Shown: in pieces, positions 5,329 to 6,863 of the stretch
Layout of the letters: every line of letters starts with the position of its first letter
Numbering within the stretch: the stretch's first letter is position 1
Assembly (NCBI GenBank): GCA_023432305.1
Contig: JAEYUT010000350.1
Location: forward strand, 1-6,863
DNA: 6,863 bases
DNA from: Actinomycetes bacterium
Lineage (GTDB): Bacteria; Actinomycetota; Actinomycetes; Actinomycetales; Microbacteriaceae
Direction: 5' to 3'
Notes under the pieces: model-generated
What the model saw: only the letters and a program-made list of their open reading frames with translations
Told to the model about the DNA's origin: nothing
Database searches by the model: none
Translations under genes and position numbers: made by a program

Positions 5329-5795
5329 GCGCGCACCGCCTTCATGATGATGGCGTCGACACCATCGGGCTGGTAATAGTTCGGTCTGATCGCGATGCGC
5401 TCGAAACCGCGGGTCGCATAGAGCGCTTCCGCGTTCGGGTTGTCGGCGCGCACCTCCAGGAACAGCTCGCGCGCATCGCGCGCGTCCGCCTCGGCGAGCA
5501 GCGCATCGAGCAGCGCCGCGCCGACCCCCTGGCGGCGATGCGACTCGGCGACGGCGATCGTCTGAATGTCGCCCTGACCGCTTCCGCGCGGTGCGAGGAG
5601 CCCGGCGTAGCCGATGATCTCGCCCTGCTCGTCGACCGCGGCGAGGTAGTGACCGTGGGGTCCGGAGAGCTCGGAGGCGATCGCCTCACGACTCCAGGCG
5701 TCGGTGGGGAGCGTCACGCGCTCGATCGCATCGATCGCATCGAGGTCGGCGAGGGTCGCGGCGCGCAGGCGCCAGGCGGTGTGCTCGGCGATCAT
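5325..5795 (-). CDS. rimI: Ribosomal-protein-alanine N-acetyltransferase RimI (GNAT)
   Basis: A 156-residue single-domain GNAT. The acetyl-CoA pyrophosphate loop reads RRQGVG (87-92, the Q/R-x-x-G-x-G/A motif) after strand IQTIAVA (77-83). [19 protein letters not shown] (113-131) carries the RimI-type E114, N119 and Y126, corresponding to the general base/acid region of the family, and RPNYY (137-141) is the usual RimI ending. RimI acetylates the N-terminus of ribosomal protein S18; in several bacteria RimI-type enzymes have broader N-terminal or lysine targets, so S18 is the family-based expectation only. The gene sits between tsaB and tsaD with 4-base ATGA overlaps on both sides, a common arrangement in actinobacteria that implies one transcript and coupled translation. 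The start is fixed by the overlap. Confidence 0.92.
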   Translation of the reverse strand: MIAEHTAWRLRAATLADLDAIDAIERVTLPTDAWSREAIASELSGPHGHYLAAVDEQGEIIGYAGLLAPRGSGQGDIQTIAVAESHRRQGVGAALLDALLAEADARDARELFLEVRADNPNAEALYATRGFERIAIRPNYYQPDGVDAIIMKAVRA

Positions 5796-6406
5796 CGGCT
5801 CACCCGCTTGGGAGCCGCGAGGGTCACATCCGGTGCGCGCAGGTACACCGGCTCACGGGGACCGGCGGGTGCCCCCGCATCGAACCTGGCGAGCGCGAGA
5901 CGGCCGAGGGAGGCGGCGTCGACCGTCGCCGCATCGATGCGGCGGTAACCGTCGTAGCCGGTGACGGCGCTCTCGATCTCGGTCGACAGGGTGAGCGAGG
6001 GGCCCGAGGTGCGAACCGGCAGAGAATCCGCACCCGGCACCGCGTACGTCGAGTAGGCGAGCTCGCGGCGACGCGCATCCGTGACGACGAGCACCGGATC
6101 CTGTTCGCCGAACGCGACGGCGTCGTGCGAGACGACCGTCAGAATCGGCACGCCCGCGCCCAGCGCGAACGTGCGAGCTGCCGCGATCCCGACGCGCAGA
6201 CCCGTGAACGGGCCGGGCCCCATCCCCACCGCGACCGCATCCAGCTCGGACGGGCGCACACCGGACTCCGCGAGCACCTCCGCGATGAACGTGCCGATGC
6301 GCTCCGCATGACCGCGGGTGTCGGAGCTCGTGCGCACGACGCCGAGACCCGCACGGTCGACGACGGCGACGCTCGTTCCCGTCGAGGTGTCGATCGCCAG
6401 AATCAC
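5792..6406 (-). CDS. tsaB: tRNA threonylcarbamoyladenosine biosynthesis protein TsaB
   Basis: A 204-residue ASKHA-fold protein, the non-catalytic partner that dimerises with TsaD and helps it act in t6A37 synthesis. It starts MILAIDTSTGTSVAVVD (phosphate-1-like strand-turn-strand), has the family signature GMGPGPFTGLRVGIAAA (61-77), and ends with the usual EPVYLRAPDVT (186-196). It lacks the iron-binding HxxxH of TsaD, as expected for TsaB. Length is within the normal range (about 200-230). The start is GTG, 32 bases after the tsaE stop. There is no Shine-Dalgarno, but TAGGCT lies exactly six bases before the GTG, so a leaderless transcript from an internal promoter is plausible in addition to read-through from tsaE. 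The stop overlaps rimI by ATGA. Confidence 0.95.
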   Translation of the reverse strand: MILAIDTSTGTSVAVVDRAGLGVVRTSSDTRGHAERIGTFIAEVLAESGVRPSELDAVAVGMGPGPFTGLRVGIAAARTFALGAGVPILTVVSHDAVAFGEQDPVLVVTDARRRELAYSTYAVPGADSLPVRTSGPSLTLSTEIESAVTGYDGYRRIDAATVDAASLGRLALARFDAGAPAGPREPVYLRAPDVTLAAPKRVSR

Positions 6407-6412
6407 CGCACC

Positions 6413-6418
6413 AGCCTA
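6413..6418 (-). promoter_or_regulatory. Candidate internal -10 box for leaderless tsaB transcript
   Basis: Minus-strand TAGGCT (TAnnnT), then six bases, then the GTG of tsaB: the same spacing as at rarD and the methyltransferase gene. It falls in the 32-base tsaE-tsaB gap. No good -35 is seen (TGATCT at 17-base spacing). Motif match only. Confidence 0.45.
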
Positions 6419-6438
6419 CGTCGCCGCGGCCGGGCAGA

Positions 6439-6863
6439 TCATCCGAGCGCGACGCCCCGCCAGCGGTCGCCGTGCGATGCGATGCGCACGTGCCGCGGCG
6501 CGTCGTCCGCGTCAGGGTCGCCGCCGACAGGCCGCACGATGTCGATCTCGATCCACGCGTCGATGGCCCCGTCGAGCTTGCCGGCGCCCCACTCGACGAC
6601 GGTGATCGATCCGTCGAAATCGAGATCGAGGTCGTCGACCTCGGCAGCCGATCCCAGCCGATACGCGTCGACGTGCACGAGAGGCACCCCGGAGGCGGTC
6701 GGATGAGTGCGCGCGAGAACGAACGTGGGGCTCGTGACGGCGCCGCGGGCGCCGAGGGCGGCGCCGAACCCGCGGGTGAAGGTCGTCTTGCCGGCGCCGA
6801 GCTCGCCATTGAGCATGACGACATCGCCCCGACGGACGACGGATGCGATGCGAGCACCGAGGG
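6439..6863 (-). CDS. tsaE: tRNA threonylcarbamoyladenosine biosynthesis ATPase TsaE (N-terminus cut by window edge)
   Basis: The last 140 codons of a P-loop ATPase; the frame enters from the right edge, so the 5' end and start codon are outside the window. From the first visible residue: LGARIASVVRRGDVV, then Walker A GELGAGKTT (19-27), VTSPTFVL (42-49, the switch-like region typical of TsaE), HVDAYRL (63-69), an acidic stretch EVDDLDLDFD, and VVEWGAGKLD (88-97, the conserved VEW motif). TsaE binds the TsaB-TsaD heterodimer, and its ATP hydrolysis is needed for turnover of the t6A complex. An internal ATG at 6816 would begin just before the Walker A and omit the conserved first strand, so it is not the true start. 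About 15-25 residues are probably missing compared with the family length. Confidence 0.93.
   Translation of the reverse strand, partial: LGARIASVVRRGDVVMLNGELGAGKTTFTRGFGAALGARGAVTSPTFVLARTHPTASGVPLVHVDAYRLGSAAEVDDLDLDFDGSITVVEWGAGKLDGAIDAWIEIDIVRPVGGDPDADDAPRHVRIASHGDRWRGVALG

Noticed and set aside
3598..5376. 592-codon plus-strand frame opposite both DUF4190 genes and tsaD
   Set aside because: Antisense to three supported genes, extremely Arg-rich, no recognisable domain, no ribosome site. Long antisense frames are expected at this GC content.
6439..6816. Internal ATG at 6816 as the start of tsaE
   Set aside because: The frame continues to the window edge with the conserved pre-Walker strand (LGARIASVVRRGDVV), so the real start is upstream outside the window.

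Overview
The window is very GC-rich, with dense, mostly minus-strand genes. The products are typical of Actinomycetota, and the gene set (a tsaE-tsaB-rimI-tsaD cluster, Pro/Ala-rich DUF4190 membrane proteins, a groES gene without groEL, and a THUMP-like-domain methyltransferase) points to Microbacteriaceae, probably a Microbacterium-like organism. The family-level placement is inference from protein flavour, gene order and composition; it was not checked by search. This is ordinary chromosomal housekeeping territory, with no mobile element, CRISPR array, tRNA or rRNA visible.

Layout, right to left (the direction of transcription for most genes): 6863-5325 holds tsaE (cut by the window edge), tsaB and rimI, followed by tsaD down to 4267. 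tsaB/rimI and rimI/tsaD each share a 4-base ATGA overlap. TsaB, TsaD and TsaE form the machinery that installs threonylcarbamoyl-adenosine (t6A) at position 37 of ANN-decoding tRNAs; RimI is the N-acetyltransferase commonly carried in the same cluster. Two tandem small membrane proteins of the DUF4190 type follow (4203-3721 and 3614-3129). The first may be read through from tsaD; the second has its own candidate promoter and a strong Shine-Dalgarno. A strong hairpin at 3081-3116 separates them from the convergent plus-strand gene.

The only plus-strand gene, 1892-3067, is a class I SAM-dependent methyltransferase with a C-terminal THUMP-like region. It is transcribed divergently from groES (1756-1460). 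The 100-odd bases around their shared control region contain a good sigma-A-type promoter for groES and two 27-bp CIRCE elements, the operator of the heat-shock repressor HrcA. One covers the groES start of transcription and the other covers its -35 box. The second CIRCE also abuts the methyltransferase promoter, so heat-shock co-control of that gene is possible. groES ends at a perfect 14-bp stem terminator (1391-1422). Beyond it lie rarD (EamA-type permease, 1351-413) and the first 119 codons of an ABC-transporter substrate-binding lipoprotein (357-1) that leaves the window.

The most unusual thread is at gene starts. rarD, tsaB and the methyltransferase lack a convincing Shine-Dalgarno, but each has a TAnnnT hexamer exactly six bases before its start codon. 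This is the arrangement expected of leaderless mRNAs that begin at the first base of the start codon. No clearly undescribed system is evident. The best leads are the dual-CIRCE divergent control region, the uncharacterised methyltransferase beside it, and the DUF4190 pair attached to the t6A cluster.
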